Source: Hydrogenophaga sp. (GTDB lineage Bacteria; Pseudomonadota; Gammaproteobacteria; Burkholderiales; Burkholderiaceae_C). From it: DNA of 64,000 bases. Position numbers and translations under genes: made by a program. This document shows positions 26,235-34,642 of this stretch, one piece after another. The DNA lies in contig JACVCO010000006.1 in the NCBI GenBank assembly GCA_016741995.1, positions 62,001-126,000 of the forward strand. The letters run 5' to 3'. Each line of letters begins with the position of its first letter. The stretch's first letter is position 1. The notes beneath the pieces were generated by a model. That model did no database searches and had not been told where the DNA came from. It saw only the letters and a program-made list of their open reading frames with translations.

Positions 26235-28091
26235 ATGAGCTACCTCTGGGACCTCTCCCACATCCAGCCCGAGACGCGCGTCGTGCTCGAAGGCGACACC
26301 ATTCCCGCGCTGTTCTGGAACGGCGTGAAGGCGCGCGGCCCGGCCATCTGGATGCGCCAGAAGGATTTCGGCATCTGGCGCAGCTGGACCTGGGACCAGA
26401 CCGGCCAGGCCGTTCGCGAGATCGCGCACGGGCTCATGGCGCTGGGCTTCGAGGCGAAGGAAACCGCCTCCATCCTCTCCAACACCACCATCGAATGGGT
26501 GCTGGCCGATCTGGCCGTGCTCAGCGCGGGCGGCGTGTCCAACGGCATCTACCCCACCGACGCGGCCGCGCAGGTGCACTACCTGTGCGAAGACTCGCGC
26601 ACCACCGTGCTGTTCGTGGAAGACGAGGAACAGCTCGACAAGGCGCTGGAGGTGCGCGCGCAACTGCCGCTGCTGCGCAAGATCATCGTGGTGGACATGG
26701 AAGGCCTGCGCGATTTCCACGACGAGCAGGTGATGGGCCTGGACGCCCTGCGCGAGCTCGGCCGCGGCCACCTGCAGATGCACCCGGAACTGGTGGAGCA
26801 GCGCGTGCGCGCCGTGAAGCCCGACGACCTGGCGATCCTCGTCTACACCTCGGGCACCACCGGCAAGCCCAAGGGCGCCATGCACTCGCACCAGGGCCTG
26901 GTCTACACCGTGCGCGGCTACAACACGCTCATCTCGCGCGACGGCAACGACGAGTGCATGTGCTTCCTGCCGCTGTGCCACATCGCCGAGCGCATGGGCG
27001 GCGAGTACTTCTCGCTCTACACCGGCGCCCGGCTCAACTTCGTCGAGAACCCCGAAACGGTGCCCGAGAACGTGCGCGAGATCGCGCCCACCGTGTTCAC
27101 CGCCGTGCCGCGCGTGTGGGAGAAGTTCTATTCCGGCGTGATGATCGCCCTGAAGGAAGCCGGGGCCGTGCAGCAGGCCGCCTACGCCTGGGCGATCGGT
27201 GTGGGCCAACGCGTGGCCGACCACGTGCTCAAGGGCGAGGCCGTGCCCGGCGGCCTGCGGCTGCAGTTCAAGCTGGCGCGCGTGCTGGTGCTCGACAACG
27301 TGCGCAAGCTCATCGGCATCCACCGCTCGCGCTTCCTCGTCACGGGCGCCGCGCCCATCTCGCCCGACCTGGTGCGCTGGTACCTGGCGCTGGGCGTGCC
27401 CATGCTCGAGGTCTGGGGCATGACGGAGACCTGCGGCGCCTCCACCGGCATCCCGGCCGAGCGCATCAAGCCCGGCAGCATCGGCCCCGCCGCGCAATAC
27501 AACGAGGTGAAGCTCGACCCGGCCACGGGCGAGATCCTGGTGCGCGGGCCCAACGTGTTCATGGGCTACCTCAACCTGCCCGAGAAAACCGCCGAGACCA
27601 TCGACCCCGATGGCTGGCTGCACACGGGCGACGTGGGCACGGTGGACGAAGACGGCTTCTTCCGCATCACCGACCGCATGAAGGACATCATCATCACCGC
27701 GGGCGGCAAGAACGTGACGCCGAGCGAGCTCGAGAACGAACTCAAGTTCTCGCCCTACGTCACCGACGCGGTGGTCATCGGTGACAAGCGCAAGTACCTC
27801 ACGGTGATCGTCATGATCGACCAGGAGAACGTCGAGAAATTCGCGCAGGACAACGACATCCCGTTCTCCAACTACGCCAGCCTCACGCGCACACCCGAAG
27901 TGCAGCAGCTCATCCAGGACGTCATCGACAGCGCCAACAAGAAGTTCGCGCGCGTCGAGCAGATCAAGAAGTTCTGGCTGCTCGACACCCAGCTCAGCGC
28001 CGAAGACGAAGAGCTCACGCCCACCATGAAGCTCAAGCGCAAGCTGGTGCAACAGAAATACGCCGAGCAGATCGAGGCGATGTACGTCTGA
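26235..28091 (+). CDS. AMP-dependent long-chain-type acyl-CoA synthetase
   Basis: 618-aa ATP-dependent CoA ligase of the ANL superfamily. Motifs: P-loop YTSGTTGKPKGAMHSH (about residue 200), WGMTETCG, and the hinge TGDVGTVDEDGFFRITDRMKDIIITAGG with catalytic Lys region later. The size and order resemble FadD15/FAA-type ligases acting on fatty or other hydrophobic acids. Its place inside a liv-type transporter operon suggests that the imported carboxylic acid is activated directly. The substrate (fatty, terpenoid or aromatic acid) is not readable from sequence. Confidence 0.9.
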   Translation: MSYLWDLSHIQPETRVVLEGDTIPALFWNGVKARGPAIWMRQKDFGIWRSWTWDQTGQAVREIAHGLMALGFEAKETASILSNTTIEWVLADLAVLSAGGVSNGIYPTDAAAQVHYLCEDSRTTVLFVEDEEQLDKALEVRAQLPLLRKIIVVDMEGLRDFHDEQVMGLDALRELGRGHLQMHPELVEQRVRAVKPDDLAILVYTSGTTGKPKGAMHSHQGLVYTVRGYNTLISRDGNDECMCFLPLCHIAERMGGEYFSLYTGARLNFVENPETVPENVREIAPTVFTAVPRVWEKFYSGVMIALKEAGAVQQAAYAWAIGVGQRVADHVLKGEAVPGGLRLQFKLARVLVLDNVRKLIGIHRSRFLVTGAAPISPDLVRWYLALGVPMLEVWGMTETCGASTGIPAERIKPGSIGPAAQYNEVKLDPATGEILVRGPNVFMGYLNLPEKTAETIDPDGWLHTGDVGTVDEDGFFRITDRMKDIIITAGGKNVTPSELENELKFSPYVTDAVVIGDKRKYLTVIVMIDQENVEKFAQDNDIPFSNYASLTRTPEVQQLIQDVIDSANKKFARVEQIKKFWLLDTQLSAEDEELTPTMKLKRKLVQQKYAEQIEAMYV

Positions 28092-28122
28092 CCTCGCCCT
28101 TTCCCCATCAAGGAGACCACCC

Positions 28123-29289
28123 ATGACCGCATCCCGGCACACCCTGATCGCCCTCGCGCTGAGCCTCTCGGCCGGCACGGCCCTCGCCCAGACGCAGGGC
28201 GTGAGCAAGGACGAGATCGTCCTCGGCTCGATCCAGGATCTCTCCGGCCCGCTGGCCGGCTTCGGCAAATCCGTGCGGCTGGGCATGGTGCTGCGCGTGG
28301 ACGAAATCAACGAGCAGGGCGGCATCAACGGCCGCAAGATCAAGCTGCTGGTGGAGGACAGCAAGTACGACCCGCGCAACGCCGTGCTGGCCGCGCAGAA
28401 GCTCGTCAACCAGGACAAGATCTTCGCGATGGTGGCGCACATCGGCACCGCGCAGAACATGGCCGCCATGCCGGTGCAGTTCCAGAAGAACGTGGTGAAC
28501 TTCCTGCCGGTGACGGCGGCGCGCGAAATGTACGAGCCCTTCCACAAGCTCAAGTTCGCCAACATCGGCCCCTACTACGAGCAGATGCGCACCTTCCTGC
28601 CGCGCATGGTGCAGGACAAGAAGCCCAAGGCGGTGTGCGCCATCTACCAGGACGACGAGTTCGGCCTGGAGGTGCTGCGCGGCGCCGAGGAAGCCCTCAA
28701 GGGCCTGAACATGCCGATGGTGGAGAAGACCTCGTTCAAGCGTGGCGCCACCGATTTCTCGTCGCAGGTGGCGCGTATGAAAGCCGCCAACTGCGATTTC
28801 ATCGTGATGGGCACCATCATCCGCGAGACCATCGGCACCATCGCCACCGCGCGCAAGATGGATTTCAACCCCACCTTCTTCGGTTCGCAGGCGGCCTACA
28901 CCGATCTGATCCACAAGCTCGGCGGTGCGGCCATGAACGGCCTGTACGCCACCATGACCACCCAGCACCCCTACCTGGACGAGGCCTCGCAACCCATCCG
29001 CTTCTGGGCCAACAAGTACAAGACCAAGTTCAACGAAGACCCCAACGTCTTCTCGGTCTACGGCTACAACGCCATCGACATCTTTGCGCGCGCGGCGGGC
29101 CGCACCGGCGCGAACCTCACCACCGACAACTTCGTCAAGACCATGGACAGCCTGACCGTGCCGAGCGACATCTTCGGCTCGCCCGAGCTGCGCTTCAGCC
29201 CGCAGCGCCGCTACGGCAGCATGGCCATGCGCCTCTCGCAGATCCAGGACGGCCGCTGGAAGGTCACGTCCGACTACGTGAACAAGTGA
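28123..29289 (+). CDS. Periplasmic binding protein of the branched-chain-type transporter (copy 1)
   Basis: 388-aa type I periplasmic binding protein (Peripla_BP_6). Signal peptide MTASRHTLIALALSLSAGTALA, then TQGVSKDEIVLGSIQDLSGPLAGFGK and the NGRKIKLLVEDSKYDP element. It supplies substrate to LivHMGF. AAGGAG precedes ATG 28123. The next gene is a close paralogue, showing a tandem duplication. Such paralogues from this family bind many organic acids besides leucine. Confidence 0.9.
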   Translation: MTASRHTLIALALSLSAGTALAQTQGVSKDEIVLGSIQDLSGPLAGFGKSVRLGMVLRVDEINEQGGINGRKIKLLVEDSKYDPRNAVLAAQKLVNQDKIFAMVAHIGTAQNMAAMPVQFQKNVVNFLPVTAAREMYEPFHKLKFANIGPYYEQMRTFLPRMVQDKKPKAVCAIYQDDEFGLEVLRGAEEALKGLNMPMVEKTSFKRGATDFSSQVARMKAANCDFIVMGTIIRETIGTIATARKMDFNPTFFGSQAAYTDLIHKLGGAAMNGLYATMTTQHPYLDEASQPIRFWANKYKTKFNEDPNVFSVYGYNAIDIFARAAGRTGANLTTDNFVKTMDSLTVPSDIFGSPELRFSPQRRYGSMAMRLSQIQDGRWKVTSDYVNK

Positions 29290-29388
29290 GCACTGGCGGT
29301 GGTGCGAGGAAGGGTTTGTCCGCATCACCACCCCTGTGAAAGAGCCCATCATCCCCGCGATAACAACCCCCTTCTGGAGACATCAGCG

Positions 29389-30564
29389 ATGAAAACGACA
29401 CTGAGCCTGATCGGCGCGGCCATCGCGCTGACCGCTGGCGCCGCCATGGCGCAAACCCAGGGTGTGAGCAAGAACGAGATCGTGCTCGGCTCCATCCAGG
29501 ATCTGTCGGGGCCCATCGCGGGCTTCGGCAAGCAGGTGCGCCTGGGCATGCTGCTGCGTGTGGATGAAGCCAACGAGCAGGGCGGCATCAACGGCCGCAA
29601 GATCAAGCTCATCGTCGAAGACAGCAAGTACGACCCGCGCAACGCCGTGCTGGCCGCGCAGAAGCTCGTCAACCAGGACAAGATCTTCGCGATGATCGGC
29701 CACATCGGCACCGCGCAGAACATGGCCGCCATGCCGGTGCAGTTCCAGAAGAACGTCATCAACTTCTTCCCGGTGACGGCCGCGCGCGAAATGTACGAGC
29801 CCTTCCACAAGCTCAAGTACAGCTTCGCCGCCACTTACTACGACCAGATGAAGATCGCGGTGCCCAAGCTCGCGAAAGAGAAAGGCGCCAAGAAGGTCTG
29901 CACCATGTACCAGGACGACGAGTTCGGCCTGGAGGTGAAGCGCGGCGCCGAAGACGGCCTGAAGGCCGCGGGCATGAGCCTGGCGGTGGAGACCACCTAC
30001 AAGCGCGGCGCCACCGACTTCGCCTCGCAGATGCAGAAGCTCGCGTCCGAGCAGTGCGACATGGTGGTGCTCGGCACCATCATCCGCGAGACGATCGGCG
30101 GCATCGCCACCGCGCGCCGCCTGGGCTTCAACCCCACCTTCATCGGCTCCAGCGCGGCCTACACCGATCTGATCCACAAGCTCGGCGGCCCGGCCATGAA
30201 CGGCCTGTACGCCACCATGACGGTGCAGCACCCCTACCTGGACGCCGCCTCGCAACCCATCCGCTTCTGGGCCACCAAGTACCAGACGAAGTTCAACGAA
30301 GAGCCCACGGTGTTCTCGGTGTACGGCTACAGCGCGATGGACTCCTTCATCCGCGCGTCCACCCGCGCCGGTGCCAACCTCACCACCGAAAGCTTCATCA
30401 AGGCCATGGACACCATGACCATCCCGCCCGACATCTTCGGCAGCGCCGAGATGACCTTCACCGCGCAGAAGCGCCTGGGCAGCAACGCCACCCGCATGTC
30501 CCAGCTCGACAACAACCGCTGGAAGGTGGTCACCGAATACATGAAGATCGACGGCGCCAAGTAA
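29389..30564 (+). CDS. Periplasmic binding protein of the branched-chain-type transporter (copy 2)
   Basis: 391-aa paralogue of the preceding protein. Signal peptide MKTTLSLIGAAIALTAGAAMA, then TQGVSKNEIVLGSIQDLSGPIAGFGKQ. The two proteins are closely similar along their whole length, including a 75-bp stretch identical at the DNA level. The C-terminal halves differ in ligand-facing stretches (FANIGPYYEQ versus SFAATYYDQ), so specificity may differ. A TGGAGA site supports ATG 29389 over the track start at 29299. A terminator-like hairpin follows at 30611. Confidence 0.9.
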   Translation: MKTTLSLIGAAIALTAGAAMAQTQGVSKNEIVLGSIQDLSGPIAGFGKQVRLGMLLRVDEANEQGGINGRKIKLIVEDSKYDPRNAVLAAQKLVNQDKIFAMIGHIGTAQNMAAMPVQFQKNVINFFPVTAAREMYEPFHKLKYSFAATYYDQMKIAVPKLAKEKGAKKVCTMYQDDEFGLEVKRGAEDGLKAAGMSLAVETTYKRGATDFASQMQKLASEQCDMVVLGTIIRETIGGIATARRLGFNPTFIGSSAAYTDLIHKLGGPAMNGLYATMTVQHPYLDAASQPIRFWATKYQTKFNEEPTVFSVYGYSAMDSFIRASTRAGANLTTESFIKAMDTMTIPPDIFGSAEMTFTAQKRLGSNATRMSQLDNNRWKVVTEYMKIDGAK

Positions 30565-30610
30565 GCGCACACGCATCCGCGCCGCCCGGTCAACGGGCCA
30601 TGCGCAGACG

Positions 30611-30641
30611 CCGCCGCGGCGAAAGCCCGGCGGCTTTTTTT
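30611..30641 (+). terminator. Probable intrinsic terminator of the liv operon
   Basis: CCGCCGCGGCGAAAGCCCGGCGG can fold into an imperfect G+C-rich stem and is directly followed by a run of seven T residues on the plus strand. It lies about 45 bp after the second binding-protein gene and just before the DUF2784 gene. Confidence 0.7.
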
Positions 30642-30662
30642 CGCCCGCCGCAGAATCGGCCC

Positions 30663-31055
30663 ATGGCACCCACCACCGCGCAATGGCTGGCCGACGCGCT
30701 GCTCGCGCTGCACGTCGGCGTGGTGCTGTTCGTGGTGGGGCTGCTGCCGCTGGTGCTGGCCGGCGGCGCGCTGGGCTGGCGCTGGGTGCGCCACCGCGGG
30801 CTGCGCGCCACGCACCTGGGCCTCATGCTGTTCATCGCCGCGCAGGCCTGGCTCGGGCAGCTCTGCCCGCTGACCGTGTGGGAGCAGCAGCTGCGCCGCA
30901 TGGCCGGCCAGGGCAGCTACACACAGAGCTTCATCGAACACTGGCTCTCGCGCCTGCTGTATTGGGAAGCGCCGTGGTGGGTGTTCGTGGCCGCGTACAC
31001 CGCGTTCGCCGCGCTGGTGGCGCTGGCCTGGTGGTGGGTGAGGCCCCGCCGGTGA
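30663..31055 (+). CDS. DUF2784 membrane protein
   Basis: 130-aa protein with about four hydrophobic segments (ALHVGVVLFVVGLLPLVLAG, LGLMLFIAAQAWLG, and FVAAYTAFAALVALAWWWV). CPLTVWEQQLR and the FIEHWLSRLLYW stretch are the DUF2784 hallmarks. The family's role is unknown. ATG at 30663 is chosen over the longer track frame, which runs back through the binding protein gene. It sits after the liv terminator and is likely monocistronic. Confidence 0.8.
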   Translation: MAPTTAQWLADALLALHVGVVLFVVGLLPLVLAGGALGWRWVRHRGLRATHLGLMLFIAAQAWLGQLCPLTVWEQQLRRMAGQGSYTQSFIEHWLSRLLYWEAPWWVFVAAYTAFAALVALAWWWVRPRR

Positions 31056-31123
31056 ACACCGCCACGCCCTGCCCCACCGCCCACGGCATGCCGCTTGCAT
31101 GGCCACCGCAAGGAGAATGCGCC

Positions 31124-32083
31124 ATGCAACGAAGGCACCTCATCACCCTGGCCACCGCCGCCTTGCTGGCCACCAGCAGCCCGGCACACGCCCAGAGCAC
31201 CACCCTGCGCGTGTGGGTGGGCTTCCCGCCCGGGGGTTCGGTGGACACGGTGGCGCGGCTGGTGGCCGAGAAGATCAAGGCCACGCTGAACCAGAACGTG
31301 ATCGTGGAGAACAAGCCCGGCGCTGGTGGGCGCGTGGTGCTGGGAGAACTCAAGCGCGCCGCGCCCGACGGCAACACCATCGTGCTCGCACCCAGTGGCG
31401 CGTTGGTGATCGCGCCCTGGCTTTACGACAACCTCGGCTACGACCCCATTCGCGATTTCACGCCCATCGCGCGCGCCACGGTGTTCGACTTCGCCGTCAC
31501 CGCCGGCCCGGGCGCCCCGGCCGGCAAGCTGCGCGCCGTGCTGGACTGGATGAAGGCCGACCCCACGCGCGCGAACTACGCCACCTCGGGTGCGGGCACG
31601 GTGCCGCACTTCGCGGGCCTGCTGATCGGCCAGGCCGCGGGCGTGCCGCTCACGCACGTGCCCTACCGCGGCGGCGCGCCCGCCGCGCAAGACCTGCTGG
31701 GCGGCCAGATTCCGCTGATGGTGGACACCGCGTCCGAAACCATCGAACACCACCGTGCGGGCCGCCTGCGCATCCTCGCCGTCACGGGCGAGCAACGCTC
31801 GGCCGCGCTGCCCGATGTGCCCACGCTCAGGGAACAAGGCATCCCCATGGCGGCCGACGCCTTCTTTGCCTACCTCGGCCCCGCGGGCCTTAACGCCCCG
31901 GTGGCCGAACGCATCAGCCACGCGGTGGCCCAGGCGCTGGCCGACCCCGGCATCCAGGAACGCATCCGCGGCTTCGGCCTGGTGCCCAGCCACGCCGGCC
32001 CTGCAGCCACCGCCACCACCGTGGCCGAGCACCTGAAGCGCTGGGAGGCGCCGGTGAAGGCCTCGGGCTTCAAGCCGGAGTGA
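31124..32083 (+). CDS. Bug-type tripartite tricarboxylate transporter binding protein
   Basis: 319-aa periplasmic protein of the Bug family, very expanded in Burkholderiales. Signal peptide MQRRHLITLATAALLATSSPAHAQ; then RVWVGFPPGGSVDTVARLVAEKI, IVENKPGAGG, HVPYRGGAPAAQDLLGGQI and LPDVPTLREQGI, the classic family blocks. An AGGAG at 31111 fits ATG 31124. No TctA/TctB membrane genes are next to it, so it is an orphan. Its 3' end overlaps the convergent LysR gene by 14 bp. Confidence 0.92.
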   Translation: MQRRHLITLATAALLATSSPAHAQSTTLRVWVGFPPGGSVDTVARLVAEKIKATLNQNVIVENKPGAGGRVVLGELKRAAPDGNTIVLAPSGALVIAPWLYDNLGYDPIRDFTPIARATVFDFAVTAGPGAPAGKLRAVLDWMKADPTRANYATSGAGTVPHFAGLLIGQAAGVPLTHVPYRGGAPAAQDLLGGQIPLMVDTASETIEHHRAGRLRILAVTGEQRSAALPDVPTLREQGIPMAADAFFAYLGPAGLNAPVAERISHAVAQALADPGIQERIRGFGLVPSHAGPAATATTVAEHLKRWEAPVKASGFKPE

Positions 32084-33026
32084 GCGGCCGCGCGAGGCCT
32101 TCGGCGCCGATCAGCACGCCCAGCAGCGCCTGCACCGCCGCCAGCCCGGCGTTCTGCGGCGTGGTGCACACCAGCAGGCGGCGCCGGGCCCAGGCGTCGG
32201 CCAGCGGCACACACACCGCGGGCGCCACGCGCCAGCGGCGCGCCGCGCTCGCCGGCATCACCGCGGCGCCCACGCCGTCGGCCACCAGTTGCGCGATGGC
32301 CGCGAACTGCCCGAGCCGCACGCGGTGGTGCGGCACGCGCCCGCAGCGGCTGGCCTGCACCGCCAGGTAACGGCTCAGGCCGGCGTCGGCCGGCAGGCCC
32401 ACGAAGGGCTTTTCCAGCAGCTCCGCAAAACGCACCGCCCCGGGCGCACGGCCCAGCCAACCGCGCGGCATCAAGGCCACCAACTGGTCGTCGACCCAGG
32501 GCCACGCGATGAGCCCGCGCGTGTCCATGTAATCGGCGGCGATGCCCACGTCGCCCAGACCGCGGTGCAGCCCGTCGATGACGGCGTCGCTGGGCAACTC
32601 CTGCACATCGAGATCGATGTCGGGGTGCTGCACCAGAAAGCGCCCCAGCCGCGGCGGCAGCGGCTCGCCCAGCGCGGCGTTGCTGCACATCAGGCGCACG
32701 GTGCGGCGCAGGCCGCGGCCAAAGCCCGCCATCTCCACGTGCAACGCCTCCAGCTCGGCCAGCACCCGCCGCGCGTGCCGCGCCAGCGCCTTGCCCGCGT
32801 CGGTGGGCGTGGCGCCCGCCTTGGAACGCCCCAACAGCGGCGCGCCCACCACCGCCTCCAGCGCCTTCAGCCGCGCACTGGCCGCGGCCAGCGACAAGCT
32901 GGACGCCTGCGCCGCCGCGGTGATGGTGCCGTGCTCCAGCACCGCGCTGAAGAGGTGCAGGTCGAACGGGTCGACGCGGTAATCCACGGTGCGGCGGGCG
33001 GTGTGTCTGGAACGGGTGGCGGGCAT
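32070..33026 (-). CDS. LysR-family transcriptional regulator
   Basis: 318-aa regulator. The HTH region FDLHLFSAVLEHGTITAAAQASSLSLAAASARLKALE begins near residue 20, then a substrate-binding domain runs to the end. AAGGAT precedes ATG 33026; the track ORF runs further but lacks similarity. It is divergent from the TauE-like gene with an 82-bp gap, the usual arrangement for regulator and target. The Bug gene converges with it. Confidence 0.87.
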   Translation of the reverse strand: MPATRSRHTARRTVDYRVDPFDLHLFSAVLEHGTITAAAQASSLSLAAASARLKALEAVVGAPLLGRSKAGATPTDAGKALARHARRVLAELEALHVEMAGFGRGLRRTVRLMCSNAALGEPLPPRLGRFLVQHPDIDLDVQELPSDAVIDGLHRGLGDVGIAADYMDTRGLIAWPWVDDQLVALMPRGWLGRAPGAVRFAELLEKPFVGLPADAGLSRYLAVQASRCGRVPHHRVRLGQFAAIAQLVADGVGAAVMPASAARRWRVAPAVCVPLADAWARRRLLVCTTPQNAGLAAVQALLGVLIGAEGLARPLTPA

Positions 33027-33108
33027 GGTTCGATCCTTCGGTTTGGCCGAAGGATGCCTCAACACCTGTCTGATCGACAGCGCCGCGGCCCTGGGCCACC
33101 ATGCGCGC

Positions 33109-33837
33109 ATGGCCAATCTCAACGAGCTGCTGCTCATCGCCACCGTCTTCGTGCTCTCGGGCACCGTCAAAGGCATCACCGGTATGGGCTTGCCCACCGT
33201 GGCCATCAGCCTGCTGGGTTTGTGGATGCTGCCGGCCCAGGCCGCGGCGCTGCTGGTGGCGCCCACCCTGGCCACCAACGTGGCCCAGTGCCGCGGCCCG
33301 CACACGCGCATGCTGCTGCGCCGCCTGTGGCCCGCCTGGCTGGCGCTGGCCGGGGTGACGGCGCTGGCCCCGGGCCTGGGCGGCGCCCCCCTGCCCTTCG
33401 ACCCGCGCCACGCGCTCGGCGCCATCCTGGTGATCTACGGCGCCTGGGGCCTGTGGCGCCCGCGCCTGCCCGATCTTTCACAACGCCACCCGGCCTGGGG
33501 CGCCATCGCAGGCGGCACCGCCGGCCTCATGACGGCGCTGACCGCCGTGGCGGTGATGCCGCTCGTGCCCTACCTGCAAAGCCTCAAGCTCGACAAGGAC
33601 GCCTTGGTGCAGGCCCTGGGCATGAGCTTCACCGTCGCCATGCTCGCGCTCGCGCTGCGCCTGCAGGCCAGCGACGGCCTGAACATGTGGTCCATCACCA
33701 CCGTCATCGCCCTGGTGGCGGCCTTCGCCGGCATGTGGCTCGGCGCCCTGGCGCGCGGCCAGCTCAGCGGCCCCGCGTTCCAGCGCGCCCTGTTCATCGT
33801 GTTCATCGGCCTCGGCCTGGCCAACCTCACGAAGTAG
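33109..33837 (+). CDS. TauE/SafE-family sulfite/organosulfonate exporter-like protein
   Basis: 242-aa membrane protein with about eight hydrophobic segments. LSGTVKGITGMGLPTVAISLLGLWM is the TauE/SafE motif, repeated more weakly in the second half (GGTAGLMTALTAVAVMPLVPYL). Family members move sulfite, sulfonates or other anions; the substrate here is unknown. Likely controlled by the divergent LysR protein. ATG at 33109 is taken rather than the upstream 32989 because the latter overlaps the LysR coding region. Confidence 0.87.
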   Translation: MANLNELLLIATVFVLSGTVKGITGMGLPTVAISLLGLWMLPAQAAALLVAPTLATNVAQCRGPHTRMLLRRLWPAWLALAGVTALAPGLGGAPLPFDPRHALGAILVIYGAWGLWRPRLPDLSQRHPAWGAIAGGTAGLMTALTAVAVMPLVPYLQSLKLDKDALVQALGMSFTVAMLALALRLQASDGLNMWSITTVIALVAAFAGMWLGALARGQLSGPAFQRALFIVFIGLGLANLTK

Positions 33838-33851
33838 CGGGCAAGACGGCC

Positions 33852-34034
33852 ATGGTGACGGCGCAGCAGGTGCACCTGGAGGCCACGGCGGCGTTGCTGG
33901 AGCGGGCGTACGGGCTGGCATTGGGGATCGAGGAAGCGGGGGATCGGGCCGCGGGCGATGCGCGGGAGCTGGTAAGCGTGCTGGATGAAGCGCGGGTTCA
34001 GTTGCTGGTTCTCGCCAACGTTCAGAAAAACTGA
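33852..34034 (+). CDS. Possible small unidentified protein
   Basis: A 60-codon frame starts at ATG 33852, 14 bp after tauE-like, and reads MVTAQQVHLEATAALLERAYGLALG to a TGA at 34034. It has a helical, charged composition with no motif I recognise. There is no clear ribosome binding site. The same DNA is open on the other strand (33570-34043), so coding is uncertain. The remaining 34035-34132 holds only the candidate promoter before vsr. The drop in GC starts near here. Confidence 0.3.
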   Translation: MVTAQQVHLEATAALLERAYGLALGIEEAGDRAAGDARELVSVLDEARVQLLVLANVQKN

Positions 34035-34075
34035 AACCGACATCCAACGTGGTTACCCGGCCATGAGACCTGGGC

Positions 34076-34106
34076 CTGACCGAACGCAGCACCGACCTGG
34101 TACGAT
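34076..34106 (+). promoter_or_regulatory. Candidate promoter of the defence island
   Basis: CTGACC at 34076 and TACGAT at 34101 lie in the only gap before vsr, with a 19-bp spacer, longer than optimal. The -10 sits 26 bp before the vsr start codon. Nothing else promoter-like was seen upstream of the island genes. Weak support. Confidence 0.3.
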
Positions 34107-34132
34107 CCACCGCCACCAGCCGGAGGACCCTT

Positions 34133-34642
34133 GTGACCGATATCGTGACCGCTCAAAAGCGCAGCGAAATGATGTCGGGCATCAGAGGCAAAAACACGCG
34201 GCCTGAGCTACAGGTCCGCAAGGCCCTGTTCAGCATGGGCTACCGATTCCGGCTTCATCGCAAGGATCTGCCAGGGCGGCCCGACATCGTGATGCCCGGA
34301 CGGCGAATCGCCATCCTCGTGCATGGCTGCTTCTGGCACGGCCATCAGGATTGCAGGTACGCCAAGACGCCCTCGACGCGTACCGAGTTCTGGGCAGCCA
34401 AACTGAAAAGCAACCGGCAACGCGACCAGCGCGACATCGATGCCCTGCACGCGGCAGGTTGGCGAACGCTGGTGGTGTGGGAGTGCTATCTCCGGTCACC
34501 ACTGCATGCAGACCTCGCCACCGCGTTGCGCGACTGGATCGAGGGTGATCAACAGGTGAGCGACTTTCGCGAACCGACGACTGAAAAGAAGGCCAGCGCC
34601 ACAGCGAAGCGCACCTCAAACACAAAGACCAGCAGCCAATGA
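34133..34642 (+). CDS. vsr: Very short patch repair endonuclease (Vsr)
   Basis: Nicks 5' of the T in T:G mismatches made by deamination of 5-methylcytosine. The 169-aa protein has the Vsr core: MSGIRGKNTRPE, LPGRPDIVMPG (catalytic Asp), HGCFWHGHQDC (metal and His residues), TRTEFW and LVVWECYL. A C-terminal tail of about 30 polar residues is extra. GTG at 34133 follows a CGGAGGACC site, a strong RBS. The gene overlaps the methyltransferase by 4 bp, the expected partnership: Vsr repairs mutations caused by that enzyme. Confidence 0.93.
   Translation: MTDIVTAQKRSEMMSGIRGKNTRPELQVRKALFSMGYRFRLHRKDLPGRPDIVMPGRRIAILVHGCFWHGHQDCRYAKTPSTRTEFWAAKLKSNRQRDQRDIDALHAAGWRTLVVWECYLRSPLHADLATALRDWIEGDQQVSDFREPTTEKKASATAKRTSNTKTSSQ

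Noticed and set aside
26142-30669. 807-, 414- and 428-aa minus ORFs
   Set aside because: Antisense shadows of the acyl-CoA ligase and binding-protein genes.
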